A stretch of DNA of 11,964 bases. Source: Candidatus Coatesiibacteriota bacterium. GTDB lineage: Bacteria; Oederibacteriota; CAKKQC01. The notes under the pieces were generated by a model. That model was not told the origin of the DNA. It did no database searches and saw only the letters and a program-made list of their open reading frames with translations. The stretch is taken from NCBI GenBank assembly GCA_023265785.1, contig JAHFSL010000033.1, forward strand, positions 1 to 11,964. The letters are read 5' to 3'. Positions 6,160 through 11,964 of the stretch are shown piece after piece; the first letter of the stretch is position 1; every line of letters starts with the position of its first letter. A program made the translations under genes and the position numbers.

Positions 6160-6900
6160 TTATTTCCTGGTGAGGCGCCGGGTCTTCACCCACGGGATCA
6201 TCCGGGCCCCGGCCTGGTAGGTCCCGGTGACCGAGACCGGCAGGAGGACAATGGCCAACGCCCGCTCTGCGGACATGGTCGGGGAATCAGGGGCCGACGG
6301 GCCGCCCATGTCGGTCTTCACCCAGCCGGGATCCATCGCGATCACGGAGACCTTGCCCTTCAATTCAGCGGCCCAGAGTTTGGTGAGGCCGTTGAGACAC
6401 CACTTGGAGAGGCGGTAGGCCGACATGTTCGTCCCCGTGCTCACCGACTCATCGCTTCCGGCCCCGGAGGAGACATTGATCACGCGGGGGTGCTTTCCCT
6501 TCCGCAGGAAGGGGAGGAGGGCGTGGGTCATCCGGTGGGGACCCAGGACATTGATGTGGAGGGTGGATTCCATCGCGGCATCGCGCTCACCGGCGAGCGG
6601 CGCATGGCCCGGATTGACGGCGGCGTTGTTCAGCAGAACATCGAGCGCGCCCCAGCGGCGCCGGACGGCTCCGGCGACCCGTGCGACTCCGGCCGGGCTG
6701 GCCATGTCCGCGAGCACCGGCTGGAATTGGCGCCCGTAGGCCTTGAATGCCCGGGCGGCGCGGGCCAGGTTCGCTCGGTTCCTCGCCACTCCGATGACCT
6801 TGGCGCCTTCCGCCAGGAACCGCGTGGCAGTCTGGAATCCGACGCCGCGGCTGGCTCCTGTAATCACGACCCGCCGTCCCGCCAGCCGTCCTTTCTTCAT
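6160..6900 (-). CDS. short-chain dehydrogenase/reductase (SDR family)
   Basis: This 246-residue protein has a classical SDR Rossmann fold. TGASRGVG (14-21) binds the NAD(P) cofactor, D65 sits before the adenine pocket, NNAA (91-94) stabilises the central sheet, and S144/S145 with Y162-x-x-x-K166 form the catalytic set; PGWVKTDMGG (191-200) follows as in classical SDRs. The basic residues R18 and R40 near the cofactor loop hint at NADPH preference (inference). The substrate, an alcohol or carbonyl compound, cannot be read. The ATG at 6898-6900 has a perfect AAGGAGG (plus-strand 6906-6912); a longer frame to 7002 lies across the promoter. A TATAAT box lies at 6935-6940. The gene is divergent from the beta-helix protein. 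Confidence 0.92.
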   Translation of the reverse strand: MKKGRLAGRRVVITGASRGVGFQTATRFLAEGAKVIGVARNRANLARAARAFKAYGRQFQPVLADMASPAGVARVAGAVRRRWGALDVLLNNAAVNPGHAPLAGERDAAMESTLHINVLGPHRMTHALLPFLRKGKHPRVINVSSGAGSDESVSTGTNMSAYRLSKWCLNGLTKLWAAELKGKVSVIAMDPGWVKTDMGGPSAPDSPTMSAERALAIVLLPVSVTGTYQAGARMIPWVKTRRLTRK

Positions 6901-6934
6901 GCCGTCCTCCTTGGTCGCCGATGCGTTCGGAAGC

Positions 6935-6959
6935 ATTATATGGCCGTCAGCGCTACAAT
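6935..6959. promoter_or_regulatory. back-to-back -10 boxes between the SDR and beta-helix genes
   Basis: The minus strand carries a consensus TATAAT (plus-strand ATTATA, 6935-6940), 34 nt upstream of the SDR start; its -35 is not obvious. The plus strand carries TACAAT (6954-6959), 7 nt before an ATG at 6967 and 45 nt before the beta-helix start at 7005. The two promoters would be mutually overlapping and could compete. Confidence 0.5.
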
Positions 6960-7004
6960 GACCCGCATGCCGAATCCGGCCGTGCCCCTCGCATACCGTC
7001 ATTC

Positions 7005-8387
7005 ATGGTCCCCGCGCTGGTCGTAGCCGTGGGGGCGACGTTCTATGTGGACGCCGTCGCCGGGCGGGACGACCGGGACGGCCGCTCCCCAGACGCGGCC
7101 TGGATGACGCTGGAACGGGCGGGTCGTGAACCGTACCCGGCGGGCTCCGCGCTCATGCTCGCCGGCGGGCAGACTCATGTGGGCCCGCTCCGCCTCCAGG
7201 GCGGCACGCCAGGCGCGGCTCCCGGCCTGCGCATCGCCTCGTATGGCGAGGGGCGGGCGGTGGTGGACGGGGGCGCCGGGGATGGCATCGCGGTCACTGG
7301 CCTGGAAAAGGTCACCATCGAGCGCCTGACGGTGCGCGGGGCGGGCCGGAAGACCGGCAACACCGGCGGGAGCGGTGTCCTGCTTGATCGGGTGCACGGC
7401 GGCATGGTCAACGATCTGGATGCGTCCGGGTTCCAGCATGCCGGCGTGGCGGTGCGGGATGGCGAGGATATCCGGCTGACGGCCATCCACGCGCACGACA
7501 ACGGCTTCACCGGCATTCAGGTGCGCGCGGCGAAGGTGTATGTCGGCCACTGCCGGGCCATCAACAATCCGGGTGATCCGACAATCCGGGACAACCACAG
7601 CGGCAACGGCATCCTGCTGGGCGGGTGTCGGGAGGCGTTGGTGGAGTACTGCGAGGCGGCGGGAAACGGCTGGGACCAGCCCCGCGGCGGCCAGCCCAAC
7701 GGCCCGGTGGGCATCTGGTGCCACGACTCCGAACGGGTCACGATCCAGCACTGTATTTCCCATCACAACAAGAGCACCTCGGGGGACGGGGGAGGGTTCG
7801 ACTTCGACGGCGGCACCCGCGACTCCGTGCTCCAGTACAACTATTCCTACGAGAACCACTCCAGCGGCTACCTGGTCTGGGAATATGGTTCCCGCGACCC
7901 GATCGCCCGGAATGTCATCCGGTACAACATCTCGGTCAATGACCGCGAGGGCGGGTTCCGGGTCGGCAAGAGCGGCGGGCAGGACATCACCGACCTGGAG
8001 GTCCACCACAATACCTTCATCAACGACCGGTTCCCCTGCGTGGACCTCGTCGGTTCGTGGGAGGCGGGCGGCCTCAAGCCGGACAAGGGGATCGTGCGGA
8101 CGACGATCCGCGACAACATCCTGATCGGCCCCGCCCGCGGGGCGGTCGTGAAAGGCACGGCGCCGGTACGCTTCGAGCGCAACCTGTACTGGTCCTTCGA
8201 CGGCACCTATGCCGTCAACGGGAAGACCCGCCCCGCCGATGGCGAACTGGCCGACCCCCGCCTCGTGGACTTCCGCCTCGTCCCCCAGCTCGTGGATCCC
8301 GACCGGCTCGGGGACCTGACCGCCTTCACCTTTGCCAAGGATGCCCCCTTCACCGGCAAGGTCGGCCACACCGCCCGCGACCGCTAG
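7005..8387 (+). CDS. right-handed parallel beta-helix repeat protein, probably exported
   Basis: From ATG 7005 the product is 460 residues. It opens with a short hydrophobic stretch (MVPALVVAVGA), then TFYVDAVAGRDDRDGRSPDAAW (written here as the usual YVD..xGDDxxDGxSPxxAW pattern), the standard entry of secreted pectate-lyase-like proteins. From about 75 to 380 come repeated beta-helix rungs with G-V/I-x-V and N/D ladders (GVAVRDGEDIRL, GIQVRAAKVYV, GILLGGCREALV, GIWCHDSERVTI, NVIRYNISVN, LEVHHNTFIN). Relatives are polysaccharide lyases, hydrolases or surface adhesins; no catalytic set is evident. The start is uncertain: there is no ribosome binding site at 7005, the signal peptide lacks positive charge, and ATG 6921 in frame would add 28 residues across the promoter. 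Confidence 0.82.
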   Translation: MVPALVVAVGATFYVDAVAGRDDRDGRSPDAAWMTLERAGREPYPAGSALMLAGGQTHVGPLRLQGGTPGAAPGLRIASYGEGRAVVDGGAGDGIAVTGLEKVTIERLTVRGAGRKTGNTGGSGVLLDRVHGGMVNDLDASGFQHAGVAVRDGEDIRLTAIHAHDNGFTGIQVRAAKVYVGHCRAINNPGDPTIRDNHSGNGILLGGCREALVEYCEAAGNGWDQPRGGQPNGPVGIWCHDSERVTIQHCISHHNKSTSGDGGGFDFDGGTRDSVLQYNYSYENHSSGYLVWEYGSRDPIARNVIRYNISVNDREGGFRVGKSGGQDITDLEVHHNTFINDRFPCVDLVGSWEAGGLKPDKGIVRTTIRDNILIGPARGAVVKGTAPVRFERNLYWSFDGTYAVNGKTRPADGELADPRLVDFRLVPQLVDPDRLGDLTAFTFAKDAPFTGKVGHTARDR

Positions 8388-8411
8388 GCGGGGCGGGAGG
8401 GGCAACCTGCC

Positions 8412-8981
8412 TTAACGAGGGAACGGCATCCCGCGACGCCCGGTGCGCCTGGTGGACGCGAGCGCTTGGCGAAATGCGGTACATTTCTCGCTCATCCCTT
8501 CGGTCTTTGACCAGATAACGACGGCCTTGAGATCCACCTTGCAGGTGGTCGCGATCAGGATGGCTTGCGCAAGGCTCTGGCGGTCATTCCAGTGGTAGAA
8601 GCCGGCGAGCCGGTCCATCAGGCACTGGGTGGGTGTCGTCACGGTGACTGCTCCGAATGTGGTCTTCAGGGTCATGAAGTTGTCGAGCGTGAGGTTTCCG
8701 ACCGCGGGCGGGCCGGAGACAAAGTCGAGGGTCGCTGCGAATCGGGGATGGGACCAGACGCGGCTGGTCTTCGTGAACCCGAGCTTGTGCATGACCAAAG
8801 CGATGGCACGGTTGTCATGGACGGTGGAGAAATCGACATCCAGGGATTGGTACTTGTTTCTGGAATGCGCACTGACCGCGGCGCCGCCGACGAGGACCGT
8901 TCGTATCCCGCTCGCGGCCAGGGCGCCGGCAACCCACCCGGCGATCTCGATCAGGGTGGCTTTGGGACCCGGGATGGTCAG
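8412..8981 (-). CDS. DUF6036-like nucleotidyltransferase, second gene of an HTH-NTase pair (CTG start)
   Basis: Read from a CTG at 8981 the product is 189 residues. RTVLVGGAAVSAHSRNKYQSLDVDF (GG at 32-33, D48 and D50) is the nucleotidyltransferase core, and a conserved C-terminal block follows: CLMDRLAGFYHWNDRQSLAQAI. The first ATG/GTG/TTG in frame is a TTG at 8798, which would remove the entire catalytic motif, so an unusual start must lie further up. The CTG overlaps the TGA of the HTH gene (CTGA), the same 4-nt overlap as the usual ATGA, with GGGAAAGG just upstream. The predicted role is a toxin-like nucleotidyltransferase coupled to the HTH partner; target unknown. A frameshift or sequencing error at the overlap is the alternative. 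Confidence 0.75.
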   Translation of the reverse strand: MTIPGPKATLIEIAGWVAGALAASGIRTVLVGGAAVSAHSRNKYQSLDVDFSTVHDNRAIALVMHKLGFTKTSRVWSHPRFAATLDFVSGPPAVGNLTLDNFMTLKTTFGAVTVTTPTQCLMDRLAGFYHWNDRQSLAQAILIATTCKVDLKAVVIWSKTEGMSEKCTAFRQALASTRRTGRRGMPFPR

Positions 8982-9307
8982 GGTGCCTTTCCCTTGGCCC
9001 GCGGCCGGCGCCGCTGGGTGTAGTAGCGTTCACGCTCCTCGGGGGGCAGAAAGGGAAGGGCGGTCGCGAGGAGTGCGCGCAACCTGGGGACAATAGGGCC
9101 TCGCGGGTTCCAGGTGTAGAGCCGGGTGCGCCCCCGCATGCGGCTGACCAGCATGCCGGCGCGTTCGAACCGGTCGAGCTGCGCCTGAATGGGGCGCAGG
9201 GCCGTCCCGAATGTGCGTGCGATTTCGGCCCCGTATCCGTCTCCGTAGTTCTCCAAAAAGAGCAGGGTACGGGCCGCGTCGCGTCCACCAAAGATCCCTT
9301 CGAGCAT
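8978..9307 (-). CDS. winged-helix transcriptional regulator/antitoxin-like partner of the nucleotidyltransferase
   Basis: This 109-residue protein is a winged helix-turn-helix of ArsR/MarR-like type. Residues 1-55 give the helices (ARTLLFLENYGDGYGAEIAR, then LRPIQAQLDRFERAGMLV), 56-67 the wing (RMRGRTRLYTWNP), and 70-92 an amphipathic helix (LRALLATALPFLPPEERERYY), with a basic tail. Small regulators of this form commonly sit directly upstream of a nucleotidyltransferase gene, as here. The ATG at 9307 lies 6 nt after an extended -10 (TGGTATACT) and has no ribosome binding site, so the transcript is probably leaderless. It likely represses its own promoter through the twin dyads at 9322-9357. 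Whether it neutralises the partner enzyme as an antitoxin is inference. Confidence 0.8.
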   Translation of the reverse strand: MLEGIFGGRDAARTLLFLENYGDGYGAEIARTFGTALRPIQAQLDRFERAGMLVSRMRGRTRLYTWNPRGPIVPRLRALLATALPFLPPEERERYYTQRRRPRAKGKAP

Positions 9308-9313
9308 GCCTGA

Positions 9314-9322
9314 AGTATACCA
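9314..9322 (-). promoter_or_regulatory. extended -10 of the HTH-NTase operon
   Basis: On the minus strand, TGGTATACT (TGn plus TATACT) ends 6 nt before the ATG at 9307. It abuts the twin-dyad operator, which occupies the -35 side. No TTGACA-like -35 is visible, as expected for an extended -10 promoter. Confidence 0.65.
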
Positions 9323-9357
9323 CTCCTTTTAGGAGTTATATAACTTCTAATAGGAGT
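9322..9357. promoter_or_regulatory. twin 15-bp dyad operator upstream of the HTH-NTase pair
   Basis: Two copies of the dyad ACTYCT-N3-AGGAGT lie in tandem: ACTCCT-TTT-AGGAGT (9322-9336, perfect) and ACTTCT-AAT-AGGAGT (9343-9357, one mismatch). They are separated by TATATA, with centres 21 bp apart, that is two helical turns on the same DNA face. The central AGTTATATAACT (9334-9345) is itself a 12-bp palindrome. The array covers the -35 region of the HTH gene. Two dimers binding cooperatively is the natural reading. Confidence 0.72.
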
Positions 9358-9520
9358 CATGTCGTGCGGAAGGTGCGCTCCTGATGTGCCGCGGCGCGGG
9401 TTCCTGGTCATGTGCGGGGCGTGGGAACCTGCGAATTGGATTGGGAACAGAATCCTGACCCCCGCCTTGGTGCCGGTCGGACGAGTAAAGTGGAAGTTTC
9501 CCGGTTCTCCAGGAGGTTTC

Positions 9521-10282
9521 ATGCGTGCCTATGGCAAGCTCTGCACCGAGTTTTATGATCTCGACAAGCCGGCCGCCCCGCCGGACGAGTTGGCATTCTA
9601 CCTGGCCCAGGCCCGCATCGCGGGTGGGCCGGTTCTGGAGCCGATGTGCGGTTCCGGCCGATTCCTGATCCCGATAATGGAAGCCGGGCTGGACATCGAG
9701 GGGACCGATCTTTCCCCCGATATGCTTGAGGCGTGCCGGGCCAATGCCGCCGCCCGGGGGCTGAAGCCGGTTCTGCACGAACAGTCGTTGGAAACGCTCG
9801 CCGTGAGCCGGACCTTCTCCTTCGCATTCATCTGTTCCGGCTCCTTCGGCCTGATCCCGACCGAGGCGGGGGTGCGGGCGTCGCTGGCCCGGCTCCACGG
9901 CGCCCTCAAGCCGGGGGCACGGCTTATGCTCGAGGTTGAACGGCTCTTGCCGGCCTCTGGACACGGTGAGGCCTGGACCGGTGACTGGGGGGGCCGGGAG
10001 GTCGCCCGGGCTGACGGCGGCACCATCCGGATCAACTGGCATCCCCGCTGGGATCCCGCGTCGGGAACCGTCATCAGCACCCACCGCTACGATGCGTCCA
10101 AGGATGGGGTCCTGTTGGCATCCGAGACCGAGGAATTCATCATCCGGCCGCACGACCCGAAGGTGCTCACGGCCCAGCTCGCGGGAGCCGGATTTGAGCG
10201 GGTGGAGTTCCTGAAGCCGCACGGTTCGCGGCCGGCCCAGGAAACGGACAGCGATCTGGTGGTGTCCTGCGTGCGGCGATAG
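9521..10282 (+). CDS. class I SAM-dependent methyltransferase
   Basis: The product is 253 residues and cytosolic. Motif I, VLEPMCGSGRFLIPIMEAG (about 38-56), binds S-adenosylmethionine; D63 in GTDLSPDMLE is the acidic residue contacting the ribose, and FAFICSGSFGLI (about 101-112) and LKPGARLMLEVERL are later core motifs. The N-terminal MRAYGKLCTEFYDLDKP with the early Y and F-Y is common in this methyltransferase group. The substrate is unknown. The ATG has AGGAGG at 9511-9516, 4 nt upstream; an in-frame ATG at 9359 would add 54 unlikely residues reaching back to the operator of the divergent gene. The M23 peptidase gene follows after 10 nt, so the two are an operon. Confidence 0.9.
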   Translation: MRAYGKLCTEFYDLDKPAAPPDELAFYLAQARIAGGPVLEPMCGSGRFLIPIMEAGLDIEGTDLSPDMLEACRANAAARGLKPVLHEQSLETLAVSRTFSFAFICSGSFGLIPTEAGVRASLARLHGALKPGARLMLEVERLLPASGHGEAWTGDWGGREVARADGGTIRINWHPRWDPASGTVISTHRYDASKDGVLLASETEEFIIRPHDPKVLTAQLAGAGFERVEFLKPHGSRPAQETDSDLVVSCVRR

Positions 10283-10292
10283 CGGGAGGAAG

Positions 10293-11192
10293 GTGAGACC
10301 CGACCCCTTGCTCATCATCCTCCTGCTCATGGGTCGCCCTGCGGCGGGAGGAGAGATGTCCGCGGTTGGGGTTTCGCCGCCGGGATGTAATGAGCCCGGG
10401 CTGAGGATTTTTGATCGTGGCCTGCCGGGGGGTGGATTGCGGTTGGTTGTCCGTAAAGCGACGTCGTTCCCGACCGCGCTTCGCCTGACTGCCACGTTCA
10501 AGAATCTTGTCCCGAATCGGCCTCTTCCGCTCCTGGTCACCCTGCCTGCCGCCGGAGAATATCCCCTAGTGGATTTTCATTTCGCCTCGCCGGGCAGCCC
10601 GTGGCATTGTGACTGGCACCACGACTTCATCTCAGGCTGGCTGAACGCCGTCCATGACCCCGATGCTGTCTACGAACTGCCGTGGACTCCCGGCGAGGTG
10701 CATGCGCTGGTGCAAGGGCCCCATAATTCCGCTTCGTGGTATTCCGGCGGGTGTGCCCTTGATTTTGCGATGCCGGAGGGCACCCCGGTCAGGGCGGCAC
10801 GGGAGGGCGTGGTGGCGGGATTCCAGGACGAATGCAGCAAGGCCGGTGGCGCCGGAACACCGTCCAACTTCGTGGTCATTCAGCACGCGGACCGGACCCT
10901 TGGTGCCTACGAACACCTCAAGCGGGACGGTGTGGCGGTGCGGGTCGGGCAACGGGTTCGTGCCGGCGCCCTGGTCGGGTATTCAGGAAATACTGGCGCC
11001 TCCACGGGGCCCCACCTGCATTTCGCTGTCCTGTCGGTCCTGCCGGACATCACCTGGGCACCCCAACATCTTCGCTTCCGCGTCGCCGGCGAATCGGGCC
11101 CTATTGAACTGGTGCAGGGACGAATCTACAAGAGCCATGTCCCGAGCAGGATGGGGGTCGGGTTTCAACACTCAACGACGATGTGTCAATAA
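10293..11192 (+). CDS. secreted M23-family (LytM-like) metallopeptidase with a missing first ligand
   Basis: From a GTG start with GGGAGGAAG just upstream, the product is 299 residues. RPDPLLIILLLMGRPAAGG is a signal peptide, so it acts outside the cytoplasmic membrane. Residues about 35-110 are an uncharacterised beta-rich region. The M23 domain (about 135-255) has LDFAMPEGTPVRAAREGVV with metal ligand D157, VVIQH198, YEHL with H208, and the signature GPHLHF with H241 and H243. M23 enzymes cut peptide cross-links in peptidoglycan. The first histidine ligand, usually 6-8 residues before the aspartate, appears replaced by tryptophan (SASWYSGG, W149); H144 is the nearest histidine. It may be a weak enzyme or a non-catalytic LytM-type regulator. 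The last about 15 codons lie within the REP-like element. Confidence 0.83.
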   Translation: MRPDPLLIILLLMGRPAAGGEMSAVGVSPPGCNEPGLRIFDRGLPGGGLRLVVRKATSFPTALRLTATFKNLVPNRPLPLLVTLPAAGEYPLVDFHFASPGSPWHCDWHHDFISGWLNAVHDPDAVYELPWTPGEVHALVQGPHNSASWYSGGCALDFAMPEGTPVRAAREGVVAGFQDECSKAGGAGTPSNFVVIQHADRTLGAYEHLKRDGVAVRVGQRVRAGALVGYSGNTGASTGPHLHFAVLSVLPDITWAPQHLRFRVAGESGPIELVQGRIYKSHVPSRMGVGFQHSTTMCQ

Positions 11193-11210
11193 ATCCCGAC
11201 CCCGTCCTGC
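11146..11210. repeat. REP-like inverted repeat across the end of the M23 gene
   Basis: GCAGGATGGGGGTCGGG (11146-11162) and CCCGACCCCGTCCTGC (11195-11210) form a near-perfect inverted repeat with one bulge, around a 32-nt loop. The core AATCCCGACCCC (11192-11203) recurs with one change as AATCCTGACCCC at 9451-9462, and as CCCGACCCC at 10299-10307. GGGTCRGG-type cores of this kind are common in REP elements spread by IS200/IS605-like (TnpA-REP) transposases; that link is inference. Sitting between two convergent genes, it could also act as a bidirectional terminator. Confidence 0.5.
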
Positions 11211-11216
11211 ATCAAA

Positions 11217-11964
11217 TTACATGAGGGGTAGGGGAAGGCGACCCGACTCGGAAATGCGGAGAAAGAAATGGCCGGTGCCGGCCGCACCGCACATGAAGTC
11301 CGGTGAGTGGAATCCCGGCTCGTCCGCCTGCCAGCGCACGCCGGCGGCATCCGTGGAGCGGTAGGCGCTCGCCATCTCCATGAACAATCGGGCATGATCC
11401 AGCCAGCGCGATTGCCCGGTCACGCGGAAGAGTTCGATGAACAATTCGCCGTTGCCCGCAAGCCCGTGGCATTGCAACGGATTCCTTCGGATATCGCCAT
11501 AGGCCAGAACGCAGGTCGCGGCCTGCGCGGCCAGGTCAAGATATCTGGGCTCCTTCAGGTGCTCTGCCGCACTGACGAAAAAGAGCCCGACGCCCGGTGA
11601 CCCGTGGCACCACTGGCACCGGCTGACCGGCTCCAGGGCGGGCCCGCGATTCCAGTTGAGCCCGCCATGATCCTGGACGGCCGCCGCCTCAAGCGCACGC
11701 GCCGCACCCTCGCACAGATCCCGCCATTGATGCGCGCCGGTTGCCGTGTAAAGCCTCGCCAGGAAGTGACCGATGCCGGCGAGGCCGTGGGCAAACCCCC
11801 AGTACACGGGGGGCTCACCCACGGGAACACTGACATGCCAGGCGATCCCGGGACCCTGTTCGCTCCGGTGGGTGGCCAGCCACGCCCCCAACGCACGCGC
11901 CCGGTCCAGCCACTTCACCTGGCCGGTGGCCTCCCAGACCTGGAGGAGGAGGATCCCCTGCCCG
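11217..11964 (-). CDS. LanC-like lanthionine cyclase domain protein (N-terminal part outside the window)
   Basis: At least 248 residues are visible and the frame is still open at the right edge (GQGILLLQVWEATGQVKWLD, a LanC-type repeat), so the annotated GTG at 11918 is not the real start. The alpha-barrel repeats with glycine motifs are clear: WGFAHGLAGIGHF, QWCHGSPGVGLFF, QCHGLAGNGELF and MCGAAGTGHFF. The zinc ligands of LanC are present: the Cys of WCHG (residue 104 from that GTG) and the Cys-His of QCHG (150-151). LanC enzymes add cysteine thiols to dehydrated Ser/Thr to make thioether rings in lanthipeptides. Whether this is a stand-alone LanC, a LanC-like protein, or the C-terminus of a class II-IV synthetase depends on sequence beyond the edge. 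Confidence 0.82.
   Translation of the reverse strand, partial: GQGILLLQVWEATGQVKWLDRARALGAWLATHRSEQGPGIAWHVSVPVGEPPVYWGFAHGLAGIGHFLARLYTATGAHQWRDLCEGAARALEAAAVQDHGGLNWNRGPALEPVSRCQWCHGSPGVGLFFVSAAEHLKEPRYLDLAAQAATCVLAYGDIRRNPLQCHGLAGNGELFIELFRVTGQSRWLDHARLFMEMASAYRSTDAAGVRWQADEPGFHSPDFMCGAAGTGHFFLRISESGRLPLPLM

Noticed and set aside
6112..7026. 304-codon open frame on the plus strand
   Set aside because: Antisense to the SDR gene with all SDR motifs; only its last 19 codons are discussed, as a possible short upstream ORF.
6999..8405. 468-codon open frame on the minus strand
   Set aside because: Antisense to the beta-helix gene, whose repeats are unmistakable; no recognisable motif in the shadow.
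9359..9520. N-terminal extension of the methyltransferase from an ATG at 9359
   Set aside because: The extra 54 residues show no family similarity by eye, the AGGAGT before 9359 belongs to the operator and is too close to the ATG, and AGGAGG at 9511 marks the 9521 start.
8815..9522. 235-codon minus-strand frame across the HTH gene
   Set aside because: It is a shifted frame of the HTH-NTase pair and the divergent promoter region; the HTH and NTase motifs lie in the other frames.
9347..10540. 397-codon open frame on the minus strand
   Set aside because: Antisense to the methyltransferase gene, which has a strong ribosome binding site and SAM-binding motifs.
11193..11216. Lanthipeptide precursor gene near the LanC-like gene
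   Set aside because: The gap is 24 nt and part of the REP-like repeat; no small Cys/Ser/Thr-rich ORF with a ribosome binding site was found in the window.
1..11964. CRISPR array, tRNA or rRNA
   Set aside because: No regularly spaced direct repeats, no tRNA-like cloverleaf with a conserved TTCRA arm, and no rRNA signature were seen while reading both strands.

Overview
The window is strongly GC-rich bacterial chromosome with short intergenic gaps and a mixed set of accessory genes. There is no rRNA, tRNA, CRISPR array or intact transposase. Tandem metallo-beta-lactamase, right-handed beta-helix and LanC-like proteins, together with mixed leaderless and Shine-Dalgarno starts, suggest a free-living environmental bacterium. 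A Verrucomicrobiota/Planctomycetota-type lineage is a guess; nothing here fixes the taxon.

Layout, left to right. (1) 60-1254: an HTH antitoxin-like gene overlapping an AbiEii-type nucleotidyltransferase, an AbiE-like toxin-antitoxin pair, with a perfect 19-bp dyad over the first start codon. (2) 1408-3261: a large two-domain metallo-beta-lactamase-fold protein whose first domain has lost metal ligands. (3) 3352-4317: a small P-loop kinase-like gene behind a promoter embedded in inverted repeats, followed with no gap by a DUF1905/YdeI-like gene. (4) 4322-5884: two DoxX-like membrane proteins around an isoprenylcysteine methyltransferase-like membrane protein. The left DoxX gene is divergent; the right one is in an operon with the methyltransferase. 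(5) 5885-6109: the N-terminal stump of a retropepsin-like aspartic protease gene. (6) 6160-6900: a short-chain dehydrogenase, divergent from a probable secreted beta-helix protein (7005-8387).

(7) 8412-9357: a second, unrelated HTH plus nucleotidyltransferase pair on the minus strand. Its operator holds two 15-bp dyads spaced 21 bp apart. Its second gene appears to start at a CTG overlapping the stop of the first, so ATG/GTG/TTG-only gene calling would cut off its active site. (8) 9521-11192: a SAM-dependent methyltransferase and a secreted M23-family peptidase in one operon. The peptidase gene ends inside a REP-like inverted repeat (11146-11210). (9) 11217-11964: a LanC-like protein on the minus strand, cut by the right edge; its N-terminal part lies outside.

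The most distinctive signals are regulatory. Two independent nucleotidyltransferase modules lie about 7 kb apart, each with its own dyad operator. Three genes (starts at 77, 1408 and 9307) have an extended -10 (TGn plus a TATACT-like hexamer) only 6-7 nt before the ATG and no Shine-Dalgarno sequence, which points to leaderless mRNAs, while the other genes have good ribosome binding sites. Protein families were recognised by reading motifs, not by database search.
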